In this document: one piece after another, positions 1 through 10,480 of the stretch
Numbering within the stretch: the first letter of the stretch is position 1
Layout: each line of letters opens with the position of its first letter
NCBI GenBank assembly: GCA_950097015.1
Contig: CATNEN010000038.1
Span: 14,254,001-14,318,000 of the forward strand
Origin: Macrostomum hystrix
Lineage: Eukaryota; Platyhelminthes; Macrostomidae
Reading direction: 5' to 3'
Length of the DNA stretch: 64,000 bases
Program-made: the position numbers and the translations under genes
Notes under the pieces: model-generated
What the model saw: only the letters and a program-made list of their open reading frames with translations
The model's database searches: none
What the model was told of the DNA's origin: nothing

Positions 1-115
1 CAGGATTATCCGGATCAAGGATTATCGGATCTAGGATTATCGGAATCTAGGATTATCCGGATCAAGGATTATCGGATCTAGGATTATCGGATCTAGGATT
101 ATCGGAATCCAGGAT
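1..115. repeat. 15-16 bp tandem array in TP53RK intron 1
   Basis: About seven copies of a 15-16 bp unit built on ggattatcggatcta, with variants ggattatccggatcaa and ggattatcggaatcta. The array lies about 50 bp downstream (minus-strand sense) of the TP53RK exon 1 donor, so it is intronic. It is cut by the window edge, so its full length is unknown. Confidence 0.85.
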
Positions 116-168
116 TATCGTGAAACCTTCTGTACTTGTCAATCGCAGATGCATTCAACAATGATTAC

Positions 169-386
169 CTGCGACACCTCAGTAGGCTCTTGACTTCGCT
201 CTTAGTTCGCTCCTTTGCCAGATGATCGTCTAGCTGCGCGTGTCTGTATCGTTTCACAAAGCGCTCCTTGATGATGGCCGACCGACCGTAGAAATCGGCG
301 ACAAAAATGCGAGCCTCCGCGCCCTGTTGAATTAGGCGGAGATCCTGAAGGCCGCCTGCGGCCTCGGCTGTTGAAAATTCGGTCAT
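169..386 (-). CDS. TP53RK: TP53RK/Bud32 atypical kinase, first coding exon (partial gene)
   Basis: First coding exon of the EKC/KEOPS kinase TP53RK (PRPK, yeast Bud32), the ATPase subunit of the complex that makes the t6A modification of tRNA. The ATG is at 386-384 and the exon encodes 72 codons plus two bases, ending at a donor AG|GTAATC at 169/168. Diagnostic features are the glycine-loop equivalent QQGAEARIF (residues 20-28), the catalytic lysine K40 in AIIKERF, the RYRHAQLD segment (46-53), the alpha-C glutamate E64 and the LLRCR end (68-72). All align without gaps to the N-lobe of animal TP53RK; the N-terminal extension is shorter than in human. The rest of the gene (C-lobe, HGDLT catalytic loop) lies left of the window. 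A possible acceptor, ctggaactgtag, sits in the roughly 45 nt upstream of the ATG. Family identity is secure; the exact start is inferred from the first in-frame Met. Confidence 0.9.
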
Positions 387-472
387 TGTCTGAGGGTCCG
401 GGATGTTGTCAATGTGCTACAGTTCCAGCAGGACTGGAGAATTGTAACAATCTAAAATGCTAGCTAAACTGA

Positions 473-1348
473 CCTTGGGTGAGATTTTGAATCTAGCCAA
501 TCTGACTTTGGGTGAGATTTTGAATCTAGCCAATCTGACATTAGGGTGAGATTTTGAATCTAGCCAATCTGACATTAGGGTGAGATTTTGAATCTAGTCA
601 ATCTGACATTAGGGTGAGATTTTGAATCTAGCCAATCTGACATTAGGGTGAGATTTTGAATCTAGCCAATCTGACATTAGGGTGAGATTTTGAATCTAGT
701 CAATCTGACATTGGGGTGAGATTTTGAATCTAGCCAATCTGACATTGGGTGAGATTTTGAATCTAGCCAATCTGACTTTGGGTGAGATTTTGAATCTAGC
801 CAATCTGACATTGGGGTGAGATTTTGAATCTAGCCAATCTGATTTTGGGTGAGATTTTGAATCTAGCCAATCCGACTTTGGGTGAGATTTTGAATCTAGC
901 CAATCCGACTTTGGATTGAGATTTTGAATCTAGCCAATCTGACTTTGGGTGAGATTTTGAATCTAGCCAATCTGACTTTGGGTGAGATTTTGAATCTAGC
1001 CAATCCGACTTTGGATTGAGATTTTGAATCTAGCCAATCTGACTTTGGGTGAGATTTTGAATCTAGCCAATCTGACTTTGGGTGAGATTTTGAATCTAGC
1101 CAATCCGATTTTGGGTGAGATTTTGAATCTAGCCAATCTGACTTTGGGTGAGATTTTGAATCTAGCCAATCTGACATTGGGGTGAGATTTTGAATCTAGC
1201 CAATCTGATTTTGGATTGAGATTTTGAATCTAGCCAATCTGATTTTGGATTAAGATTTTGAATCTAGTCAATCTGACATTGGGTGAGATTTTGAATCTAG
1301 TCAATCTGACATTGGGTGAGATTTTGAATCTAGCCAATCTAATATTAT
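473..1348. repeat. 33-bp minisatellite upstream of TP53RK
   Basis: About 26 head-to-tail copies of a 33-bp unit containing gagattttgaatctagccaa followed by tctgac and a variable spacer (tttggg, attaggg or attgggg). Because 33 is divisible by three, one minus frame stays open as an 11-residue repeat; this is not taken as a gene. It separates TP53RK from synaptobrevin and could be intergenic or in a 5' noncoding intron. Confidence 0.95.
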
Positions 1349-1709
1349 ACTGAGACGGTACAGTAAGACAATGAAAGACAACCATAGTCTAGTCGAAAAA
1401 AACCATCAAAAGTAAAAATAAAAACCTGGAAACGCATCCTGTTATTTAATAGATTTGACATTTTGATAGAGTGAACGGTGTATTTATGATAGATTTAGTA
1501 CTTACAAAGCCTTCATAATAGAGCTTCTTGTACCTTCTTGTTTGTTAGGAGTGTGTTAAAAACAACAAAAAAGAAAACATAACTGCCTAAGAAAAATGTT
1601 GTGTTCAGCTGAAGAGGATTTTAATAAACTTCGGTGACTATACAAAGAAATAAGAAATGTGAAAATATTTACAAATTGCTGGATAAAATAATGTCATTCT
1701 CATTAGTCA
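1349..1709. other. Spacer without recognisable gene
   Basis: AT-rich sequence between two arrays. It may hold the 3' end of the synaptobrevin transcript, but no exon or RNA gene is supported. Confidence 0.5.
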
Positions 1710-2356
1710 GACAAAGGGGAAGAGGATAGAGGCACTGGGGAAAGGGGAAGAGGATAGAGACACTGGGGAAATGGGAAGAGGAAAGAGACAGTGGGGAAAG
1801 GGGAAAAGGATATAGACACTGGGGAAACGGGAAGAGGATAGAGACAGTGGGGAAAGGGGAAAAGGATATAGACACTGGGGAAATGGGAAGAGTATAGAGA
1901 CAGTGGGGAAAAGGGGAAGAGGATAGAGACACTGGGGAAAGGGGAAAAGGATATAGACAGTTTGGGAGAAGAGGAAGAGGATAGAGACACTGGGGAAATG
2001 GGAAGAGGATAGAGACAGTGGGGAAAAGGGGAAGAGGATAGAGACAGTGGGGAAAAGGGGAAGAGGATATAGACAGTTTGGGAGAAGAGGAAGAGGATAG
2101 AGAAACTGGGGAAAGGGGGGAAGAGGATAGAGATAGGGGGAGAAGGGGAAGAGGATAGAGACACTGGGGAAATGGGAAGAGTATAGAGACAGTGGGGAAA
2201 GGGGAAAAGGATATAGACACTGGGGAAATGGGAAGAGGATAGAGACACTGGGGAAATGGGAAGAGGATAGAGACACTGGGGAAATGGGAAGAGGATAGAG
2301 ATAGGGGGAGAAGGGGAAGAGGATAAAGACAGTGGGGAAAAGGGGAAGATTAAAGA
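1710..2356. repeat. 27-29 bp purine-rich minisatellite
   Basis: About 23 copies of a unit near 28 bp based on gaagaggatagagacactgg plus ggaaatgg or ggaaaagg. The plus strand is almost pure purine with scattered c and t. All three minus frames stay open as Ser/Pro/Leu-rich repeats purely because the pyrimidine strand lacks stops. It lies 3' of synaptobrevin. Confidence 0.93.
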
Positions 2357-2940
2357 CAGGATGAACGGAATTAAAAACGATGTGAAAAATTAAAAACTAA
2401 CAATGAGGAAACAAAAAAACGGAATATAAAAACGCACAGATCATTAATACAGACTACAAATACAGATTCATATTTACCGCTGAAATCTGGTGCACTATAC
2501 TCGTAGCCTTGCAAGGCTTTTAGTTTTAATTCTGCAAAGTAAAATCCAAAAGCAAAATAAAAAATCCTTTCTTTCCCAGGAAGCCCGATGAACTGTAAAA
2601 ACGGGTGGCACAAAATAATGAATGAATTACAGAAACAAAAATATTTAGCTGTGGAAGCATGCTGATTATAAATTGTGGAATTTTTCGTCCAGAAAAGAAA
2701 ACTATAAAAGTGGAAGACAAAAATTGAAAACCTACATTTTTTCGGTACGGGTTACTCGCAGTAAAACAAATTTTAAAAGTTAGCATGGCGCCAATTTAAA
2801 ACAAATCAAAACCAACCAGCAGAAACGATTGAATTTCTAGTTTACTGCACAGCTCTGTTCTGCACTAAATTATGTCCCATTTTCGTTGATGGAGTAAGTT
2901 CAGACGCTGCCGAGCGCTACTTCGTGCTGGCGCAACCACT
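2357..2940. other. Probable synaptobrevin 3' flank or 3' UTR
   Basis: AT-rich DNA immediately downstream (minus sense) of the synaptobrevin stop. A minus-strand stretch at about 2479-2598 sits between an acceptor-like cccgtttttacag and a donor-like AGCG|gtaaat and is open, but its translation matches nothing I know. I leave it as untranslated or chance sequence. Confidence 0.4.
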
Positions 2941-5394
2941 TCACTTTCTGTTGACAACGGCAACTAAAACAGCAAAAAATCTGATGATCAGATGAAGGTG
3001 AGTCATAGATACTGAAGGATCAGATGAAGGTGAGCCATAGATACTGAAGGATCAGATGAAGGTCAGCCATAGATACTGAAGAATCAGATGAAGGTGAGCC
3101 ATAGATACTGAAGGATCAGATGAAGGTGAGCCATAGATACTGAAGGATCAGATGAAGGTGAGCCATAGATACTGAAGAATCAGATGAAGGTCAGCCATAG
3201 ATACTGAAGGATCAGATGAAGGTGAGCCATAGATACTGAAGGATCAGATGAAGGTGAGCCATAGATACTGAAGGATCAGATGAAGGTGAGCCATAGATAC
3301 TGAAGAATCAGATGAAGGTCAGCCATAGATACTGAAGGATCAGATGAAGGTGAGCCATAGATACTGAAGGATCAGATGAATGTGAGCCATAGATACTGAA
3401 GGATCAGATGAAGGTGAGTCATAGATACTGAAGGATCAGATGAAGGTGAGCCATAGATACTGAAGGATCAGATGAAGGTGAGCCATAGATACTGAAGGAT
3501 CAGATGAAGGTGAGCCATAGATACTGAAGGATCAGATGAAGGTGAGTCATAGATACTGAAGGATCAGATGAAGGTGAGCCATAGATACTGAAGGATCAGA
3601 TGAAGGTGAATGGAAAGTACACCGAAGAAAAACAATAAAAAAGGAACTCACCAATGATGATGATAATTATAATGCTAACAATCACACCAATGATGATCAT
3701 CATCTACAAAACAATATTTTTTAGGGTATCGTTAGTTTTTGCATTAATAAAAGTAGCAGAAAAGTATGTTCTAGATTTGTGTTAATAAAGAAAAAAAACC
3801 TAAACACACAAGCATCAAAGCCAATGAGTAAAAAAATGTCGTCCAAGAAAAAATGTTAAACCTTGACATTTTGCCAGAAGTATTTCCGACGAATTCTGGT
3901 TGTTGTGGCCATAAATTGTTGCGAGCCGATTGACAATTCAGCTGTGCAAATGGACGGTGAGGGCGCGTTAAAAAGCTCGTTACGGACTAGTGCATCCAGG
4001 GACAAATAAGGTCATTTGGGACTAGTGCATCCAGGGACAAATAGGGTCATTTGGGACTACTACATCCAGGGACAAATAAGGTCATTTGGGACTACTGCAT
4101 TCAGGGACAAATAAGGTCATTTGGGACTAGTGCATCCAGGGACAAATAAGGTCATTTGGGACTACTGCATCCAGGGACAAAGGTCGTTTATGACTAGTAG
4201 ATTTGGGGTCAAATAAGGTCATTGAGGACTAGTGGATCTGGGGTTAAATAAATTTCATTCAGGACTAGTGAATCCGGGATCATATATTGTCGCTTAGGAT
4301 TAGCAAATCAAAAAAGGTCATGCAATATTCTTGCACAACATAGAATAACAGATATTTTTTATAAGATCAAATAAAGTAAACTAAATTTAAGAGATGACTA
4401 TTTTACTTTTACTTGAGATGACCTTAAAACTAAATCTGCTTGACGCTCTGGCGCTTTGAATTGGCTTTTTTGCCGAATCAATTTTTCTACAATTAAAAAC
4501 GGCTAACCTCGAAATAATTGATTACAACAATAATCAACCATAGCGAATACAACACTAAAGATTGGCTAGATTTATTAACTACTAAAATACCTTGACATTT
4601 TTCCAGAAATATTTATTCTTTAATCGTCCGGCGCTTTCTTCGAATTGCGAAGCGCCAGTCTGTAGGGCGTCTAAATATAGTAACACATCTGCACGCTGTA
4701 GTCTTTGTCCTAATGTTACAGTCTTTATTACTGAAAGTAGCTATGTAAGAAAAACATGCTAAAAAATATGATTTTACCTGCTCGATCGTCCAAATTAGAG
4801 ATCTTGGCGTCTCGATCTAGCACTTTTTCAACGTTGACTCGCATTATGTCCACTACCTGGGCGGCAATTGGTGGTGACTAGCTTATATTTTACCGTGAAG
4901 AAAAATAAATTTAGTAAAAAACTGCTAAACGACACAGGCTTTGAGCAATGCAAAGCGCGTCGCTTCTACTTTTTACTTGCGTGTACAGCAGGTTAGTCCA
5001 TAGACTGGAGGGGCACTTACAACTACCGAGATTTATACCCCATCTGATAGTGGAATTGATTTTACAGCTTGGGTGAACATACTGATACTAGAGAATTAGT
5101 GAGTCGTTCTCATGAATATTCTATAGCAAAAAGCTAGCTAAATTTAATAAATAGCCAATGCCACAAGATGTCAATCTGAAACTACACAAAATCCTCACCT
5201 CATCCACTTGAGCCTGTGTTTGCTGAAGCCTCCTATTTGGCTGGTAGGCGGAGGACCTAGCAGTATCCTCAGGTCGGTTAGAGCTTGAAGACCAAATAAA
5301 ATGCAGTAAGAACAAAACATTAATATTTTTTAAAGAGAAGAAAAGCTTACATAGGAATTCCAGAAGATTGTGGAGGTGGTGGTAGAGCAGCCAT
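2941..5394 (-). CDS. Synaptobrevin/VAMP v-SNARE, complete, with duplicated exon 4
   Basis: Vesicle R-SNARE that pairs with syntaxin and SNAP-25 to drive membrane fusion. Exons (transcription order): 5394-5351, 5283-5199, 4856-4778, 4670-4591 (4a) or 3941-3862 (4b), 3703-3652, 2963-2941. All boundaries are GT-AG and the phases join. The 4a isoform is 120 aa, close to the 116 aa of VAMP2. A Pro-rich N-terminus (residues 1-15) is followed by the SNARE helix: [13 protein letters not shown] (31-43), the [16 protein letters not shown] block with the zero-layer arginine R58, and layers I62, L65, A69, L72, A76, F79, A83, L86 in 4a. A basic YFW juxtamembrane segment (87-96), an Ile-rich membrane anchor (97-117) and a short NRK tail complete it. 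Start ATG is in context gacaATGG, and an acceptor-like tttcatttcag ends at 5448, 53 nt upstream. Introns before 4b and before the last exon carry minisatellites. It resembles neuronal-type VAMP1/2/3 or n-Syb; which paralogue cannot be told. Confidence 0.95.
2983..3608. repeat. 32-bp minisatellite in last synaptobrevin intron
   Basis: About 19 copies of a 32-bp unit containing gatcagatgaaggtgagcca then tagatactgaag. It fills nearly all of the 688-bp intron 2964-3651. Every fourth or fifth unit carries the variant aaggtcagcc, with a partly regular spacing (3060, 3188, 3316: steps of 128 bp, four units). Confidence 0.95.
3862..3941 (-). CDS. Synaptobrevin alternative exon 4b (80 nt)
   Basis: Acceptor atttgcacag|CT at 3942/3941 and donor GTCAAG|gtttaa at 3862/3861. 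Joined to exon 3 (phase 1) it encodes residues 70-96: [10 protein letters not shown], then [17 protein letters not shown]. Same length (80 nt), same phases and 12 of 27 residues identical to exon 4a, so it is a duplicated exon. It changes SNARE layers +5 (Ala to Ser), +7 (Ala to Thr) and +8 (Leu to Ile) and gives a more basic RIRRK juxtamembrane stretch. The open frame, intact splice sites and conserved YFW-NVK end argue that it is functional rather than decayed. Confidence 0.85.
3985..4290. repeat. 35-bp tandem array between alternative exons 4a and 4b
   Basis: Eight to nine copies of a unit near 35 bp (gtcatttgggactagtgcat then ccagggacaaataag), decaying towards the right. It occupies about half of the 649-bp intron that separates exon 4a from exon 4b. 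Confidence 0.88.
4591..4670 (-). CDS. Synaptobrevin alternative exon 4a (80 nt, canonical-looking)
   Basis: Acceptor actatatttag|AC at 4671/4670 and donor GTCAAG|gtattt at 4591/4590. Encodes [16 protein letters not shown], then [11 protein letters not shown], which matches animal VAMP2 and n-Syb in the second half of the SNARE motif (layers L72, A76, F79, A83, L86). This is the version expected from the family; exon 4b is its divergent alternative. Confidence 0.93.
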
Positions 5395-5447
5395 TGTCCA
5401 AATCTTTTTAAAGCTGTACAGTAGTTTCTTTATATTTTTAGACTTCT

Positions 5448-7559
5448 CTGAAATGAAAATTATAGTAAACTTTAAGCTGTTTTTAATTAATGGTTGCATT
5501 GCAGAACTTTTTTAAAAATGCGAACCTATTAAGTATTTTGGATAGATTTTCTTTGGTTTTTTTTGCAGAATTCTGTATTATGTCTTTTTTAATCTATACT
5601 CTTACAATTTAACTCATACAAAATTAAAAAACTAATTTCTTTAACTTGATGAAAACCATATCACTCCCAATATTTAAGAAAAACAATAGCAACAAAGGAC
5701 TGTCTAAGGCTCACTAAAAACAAAAACAGCAACTATAAGTATAGAACAAAAAACAAAAATATAATATTTTATAGTTAAAATACATGTATATATGTTCTTG
5801 TTATTTCAAGTCAACCAGACCCTAAATATAAAACGATTTTTAAAGGCAAAACTTAAAGCTTTAAAAGGAAAAATATCGCTTTTTATATACAAAAAGTCTA
5901 AACAGATATATTGGGTTCAAGTTGAACAGCATAAAGCCTTTTAGGATGAGTTTAATCTTGGATGTTGTCTTTGCAGATTAAATTTCAGCACTTAGCCTCT
6001 AGCTTAAAGGCACAAGCCATACACAAGCTGTAAAGTAGAATAGGCCTTATTGCTATTCAATGTGCTTCAGGCTTAAATAAATATTACTACTGTACTGATA
6101 TGAGAATATAATAACAACAGAATTAAAGGACCATATTTAGGTTCAAAGTTTATACATTTTTTACTCTTACTAGATATTGCAAACAAAAACTGGACCCTAT
6201 AGCTAGCCACGCTAGCGCTCATGTTTTCCGTCATAGTCAGTGTCTCAGGGGCAGTCACTGTAGCACCTGGAGCTGATAAAGTATAAAGCTAAATCTGTTT
6301 CCAAGAAAATCTTTTTTTGTGCTTCAGCATTCACGTTGTTAGTAAAGTTAAACAAATTATATGTCGTTTCTAGGAACTTAAGTCAATAATATTTTTGGAT
6401 TATTTATGTTATACAATTATTACCAATAAATTTAAAGCGGCCAAAGAATTCATAAATCACGACATAGACTGTCGCTATAGTTATTTTAGTTCGTGTTACT
6501 TTCTTAATAGAATAAACATGGGGCTTGTGGCCATCCAAGGATCAGTATTCGTGTAACTTATACTATTCTTATACTATGCTACAGTTATACTAACAGTGGT
6601 CCTTGTTGAAGCCATGGGCTTCGGACCCATGCGGCACCGCGGCACGTTGTTCCCGAAAAACGGAATAATAATAAGACACAAATTCAAGGACCATTGTGAT
6701 CGAATACTCTTAAATTGCATAACCTACTACTATGTGGTTTTCAGTAAACTATGCATCTGGAATTGATCATAAAAATATATAAACGAGGTTTATCTTTCTT
6801 GAATCCCACAACTCGTCTTTGATTCACATAAAAAGTGAAACCGTGTTCAGCTGAGTCTATATTGCAGGGCACAATATATAGCTGACATTCTTGATTGTAT
6901 TCCTCGGGTCCGGGACCCTGATGCGCGTGGTAGTCAATCCAAAGTCAGCCTATCTGAGTTGCAGTTTAGCCTTTTGAATATTTAAAAAACGTATTCTTTA
7001 AAAAAATAAAAAAAAATTACCATACCTTTTTTCTTCTTTAGCGACCTGAAAAGACTTTACTACTGTCAAACAGAGTATATACAGCCAAACGTAAAGTAAT
7101 AGCTAATAAAAAAAGTTGCAAAAGTTACAAATAATTTAACTACTTAGTGATGTTTATATAAAATTTTAAATAAAAACGTGAATGAATTCTCATCCGAATC
7201 GGAATCCTAGCTCCTCCAGATCCTTTGAAGGTCAGGGGTTCGATTTCGGACTCTAATTAGTCTAGTGCATCCAGATTCTGATAGAACTGTTTTGATAGAA
7301 CAGTTCGTGTCCTTTAGCAATGCAACTGAGCCTGCATAATGTTTCAGTTCATCCAGCTGTAAAATTGGTTCCATTTAGCTGAACTAATTAAGGGATAATT
7401 AAGGGTGCGTTGGTGTGGCGGTCCCATATTTATTATATTAGTTGATAAAAGCAAACACAAGAATCTATGTTTGATCTTCGTAATATTTTAAATGTAAGTA
7501 ATATAAGAAGTAATATCGATGGAAATTTGAGTAGAATACCTGAAACTGTAGGGATACAA
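5448..7559. other. AT-rich 5' flank of synaptobrevin, no gene recognised
   Basis: Contains no supported exon. A minus stretch around 6190-6277 following an acceptor-like actttatcag is open, but lacks a good donor and any recognisable homology. A GC-richer island at 6610-6660 has a perfect short inverted repeat (GAAGCC atg GGCTTC) of unknown meaning, followed by an aataataataa run. Confidence 0.4.
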
Positions 7560-7720
7560 AAATTATTATAATTTCAAATATCCATCAAACTTCAGTTGCA
7601 TCCCTAAAACTTCATTGACATCCTTAAAACTTCTGTAGAACCCTTTGAATTTCAAGAAAACCCTAAAATTTCTGTGAAATCCCTAAATATTTATTAAAAG
7701 CAATTCTAAAAAATCGATGA
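7560..7720. repeat. Degenerate minisatellite of about 30 bp
   Basis: Four to five poorly conserved copies of a motif like ccctaaaacttcattgacat and aaccctttgaatttcaag. It looks like an old, decayed array; the aaccct and cttct words recall the DDX41 29-bp repeat but the similarity is weak. Confidence 0.5.
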
Positions 7721-8132
7721 AATCTAAAATCTCTGGACTCTGTTCAAACACTGAAACGTGATAAATTCTTAGAAAACTCCAGTTAAATACATTAAATATT
7801 AGTTAGTTTCTGAAGAGTAATTGGATGAGTGAAGGATGCGTATATTTAAAACTGGTGAAACAATGGAAAATCACCAATTGCCAGAGGAATTTCTTCCCTA
7901 TTTGGACCGGGGTAAACATGCATATAGCTCCGCTCCCATTGGTTGAACGGTATTCTATCCCAGCCAATGAGGAATCGAATGCGGATTTAATCTCTGTCAT
8001 CCAACGAAACATTTTAATCCCCTTTGCGCCGAATAAGAAAATATAAAGCCGAATTGAATAGAAACTTTGAGGAAAATCTGCAAAAATTGAGATTTATACT
8101 ATTGCGCAATTAACAAGGTAGACATTTCTTAG
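7721..8132. other. Spacer, no gene recognised
   Basis: Overlapping open frames of about 70 codons occur on both strands near 7803-8046. Neither shows a domain, splice context or codon pattern that I can support. Confidence 0.4.
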
Positions 8133-8223
8133 GACCTGAAGATACGCCAACGAATCTTTGCCAGTCGTCAGAAGGAGGATGACCTTGAGATCTTCAAATA
8201 CTGTTGACGCTTTGTCAATGCAG
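8133..8223 (+). other. Exon-like segment with an in-frame TGA
   Basis: Bounded by acceptor-like acatttcttag and a strong donor AATGCAG|gtgaga. The only substantially open frame reads DLKIRQRIFASRQKEDDLE, then IFKYC, then TGA at 8205-8207, then RFVNA. The charged composition looks protein-like, but no partner exon or family was found. It could be a decayed exon, a terminal exon with a spurious donor, or chance. Confidence 0.25.
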
Positions 8224-8373
8224 GTGAGAATTTTTTACGATTAACTATAATCTGTGATTAGTCGGAGCAATTTTTTTCACCTCAATTATTCTTATCGGCA
8301 GAGAAATTGCTTTTCTATACAAATTGTCAAGTGGATTCAGCTGTATATATAGAAATGTGGATCTCTTAGACTG

Positions 8374-8705
8374 GGGAGAGATGAGGCAGGGGAGAGATGA
8401 GACAGGGGAGAGATGAGGCAGGGGAGAGATGAGACAGGGGAGAGATGAGGCAGGGGAGAGATGAGACAGGGGAGAGATGAGGCAGGGGAGAGATGAGACA
8501 GGGGAGAGATGAGGCAAGGGAGAGATGAGACAGGGGAGAGATGAGGCAGGGGAGAGATGAGACAGGGGAGAGATGAGGCAGGGGAGAGATGAGGCAGGGG
8601 AGAGATGAGACAGGAGAGATGAGACAGGGGAGAGATGAGACAGGGGAGAGATGAGGCAGGGGAGAGATGAGATAGTAGAGAGATGAGATAGGGTACTGAT
8701 GTGAC
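8374..8705. repeat. 16-bp purine-rich tandem array
   Basis: About 20 copies of gagagatgagacaggg, alternating with gagagatgaggcaggg so that a 32-bp dimer period is visible. Open minus frames here are repeat artefacts. Confidence 0.93.
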
Positions 8706-9874
8706 ATTGGAGAGATGAGCTAGGGATGAGATATGCCAGCGAGAGACAAGACAATCAGGAAGTGGTGTGAAATCAGATGTACGATATCTGAAAGCATTTT
8801 AGATTTATGAGTTGAGGAATCTTTGACAAAAAAACCAAGCTATTGCTTAAATAAAAATAGACAAATTGAATAAAGAATGAGGATGTCAATAAGCCATAGC
8901 GTACGGACAGTGTATAGCTCGTATTTTGATAAAAATCGCATTAGGTCTTTGTTGGTCCAACTGCCGCAGTTTGCGCCAAGGAACCACGCCTGTTGCGTAA
9001 TCGAAATCTACTTTTTTAACGTTTTTTACCTCGACAGAAATCGAAGGTAAATGGAGTGAGAGAGATCAAGGAGTTTTTACAATGCAGGTGGCCTTTTAGT
9101 TTCTAGTCTTTGGTCGGGATAAATATCCCGAAAAGCATAGGTCAATAATGATAATTAATCAGAGCGGGCGGGGTACTGCAGAAATTTGTCTCCATGCGGC
9201 CAAACTTTTCAATCTTCATAAATTCCATCACTCCAATTTCCTTTAACATAATATGCACAACTTTGTCTCAGGTTAACAAGCAATTCCTTGATTCCATCGT
9301 ATAGCTCCCCCAAATGCCTAGTATATAGAGGTAGGCGTGACCCCCCGTGGCAACTAAAACAAAACTTAAGAAATATATTGGCGAACATCGGGTCCCGCAG
9401 TCCGTATATTTATGAACTGCCTAACAAGACGACTAGCAGAGAGATTAGAAGACAGAAGAGGAATTGACTGAGGCTGGTTGGGAATCGGTCAACCTAGGTG
9501 CCTTGTTGTCCACCCTATAGCCTATCGAACAGATTGTCTCTACGGAGTGGACAATGTTGGCGGGACCTCCGCGCCCTCCAACTTCCAGCATTTCCTGCTC
9601 GCAATCTCTAGGGCAACTTGGCGAGTGTTTACATACGAGACAGAAGACTTCAGTGTGCGGTCAATTGACCGTTCTTTCAGCGGAAAGTCACTTGAAAATC
9701 AGCGTAGAAGAAGATTCGACAAAGAAATTCTGTCCGCGATTTTATTGACTTTCCACACACTGCATTGTAAACGGCAGTCATTATCTATAAGCGGAGCCGG
9801 TGAAGCGAATGAATTATGTTCTCCCCTATTTGGGATTTCTAAATGAGGGATTCGGAATATTTGAAGGAAGGAAT
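8706..9874. other. Spacer with one unrecognised 122-codon frame
   Basis: A plus-strand open frame at 9478-9846 encodes a 122-residue sequence with no recognisable domain, signal peptide or membrane segment. GC content is higher than around it, but there is no splice or polyadenylation evidence. I do not call a gene. Confidence 0.35.
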
Positions 9875-10480
9875 TTCTGAAGGATGGGATAGTCTGAAGG
9901 ATGGGATAATCTGAAGGATGGTATAATCTGATTGATGGGATAATCTGAAGGATGGGATAATCTGAAGGATGGGATAATCTGAAGGATGGGATAATCTGAT
10001 TGATGGGATAATCTGATTGATGGGATAATCTGAAGGATGGTATAATCTGATTGATGGGATAATCTGAAGGATGGGATAATCTGAAGGATGGGATAATCTG
10101 ATTGATGGGATAATCTGAAGGATGGGATAATCTGAAGGATGGGATAATCTGAAGGATGGGATAATCTGAAGGATGGGATAATCTGAAGGATGGGATAATC
10201 TGAAGGATGGGATAATCTGAAGGATGGGATAATCTGAAGGATGGGATAATCTGAAGGATGGGATAATCTGAAGGATGGGATAATCTGAAGGATGGGATAA
10301 TCTGAAGGATGGGATAATCTGAAGGATGATATAATCTGAAGGATGGGATAATCTGAAGGATGGGATAATCTGAAGGATGGGATAATCTGAAGGATGGGAT
10401 AATCTGAAGGATGGGATAATCTGAAGGATGGGATAATCTGAAGGATGGGATAATCTGAAGGATGGGATTATCTGACAGTC
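9875..10480. repeat. 17-bp tandem array (ctgaaggatgggataat)
   Basis: About 35 copies of the 17-mer ctgaaggatgggataat; the left third is interspersed with ctgattgatgggataat variants and the right part is nearly homogeneous. It is the first member of a family of related arrays to 14.4 kb. Confidence 0.95.

Noticed and set aside
541-700. Telomere-like TTAGGG repeats
   Set aside because: The word ttaggg occurs only once per 33-bp unit as a variant of the spacer; it is not tandem hexamers.
2371-2786. Two minus ORFs downstream of synaptobrevin, possible extra exon
   Set aside because: The synaptobrevin stop is well defined at 2941, translation is unrecognisable, and the ORFs are AT-rich; left as 3' flank.
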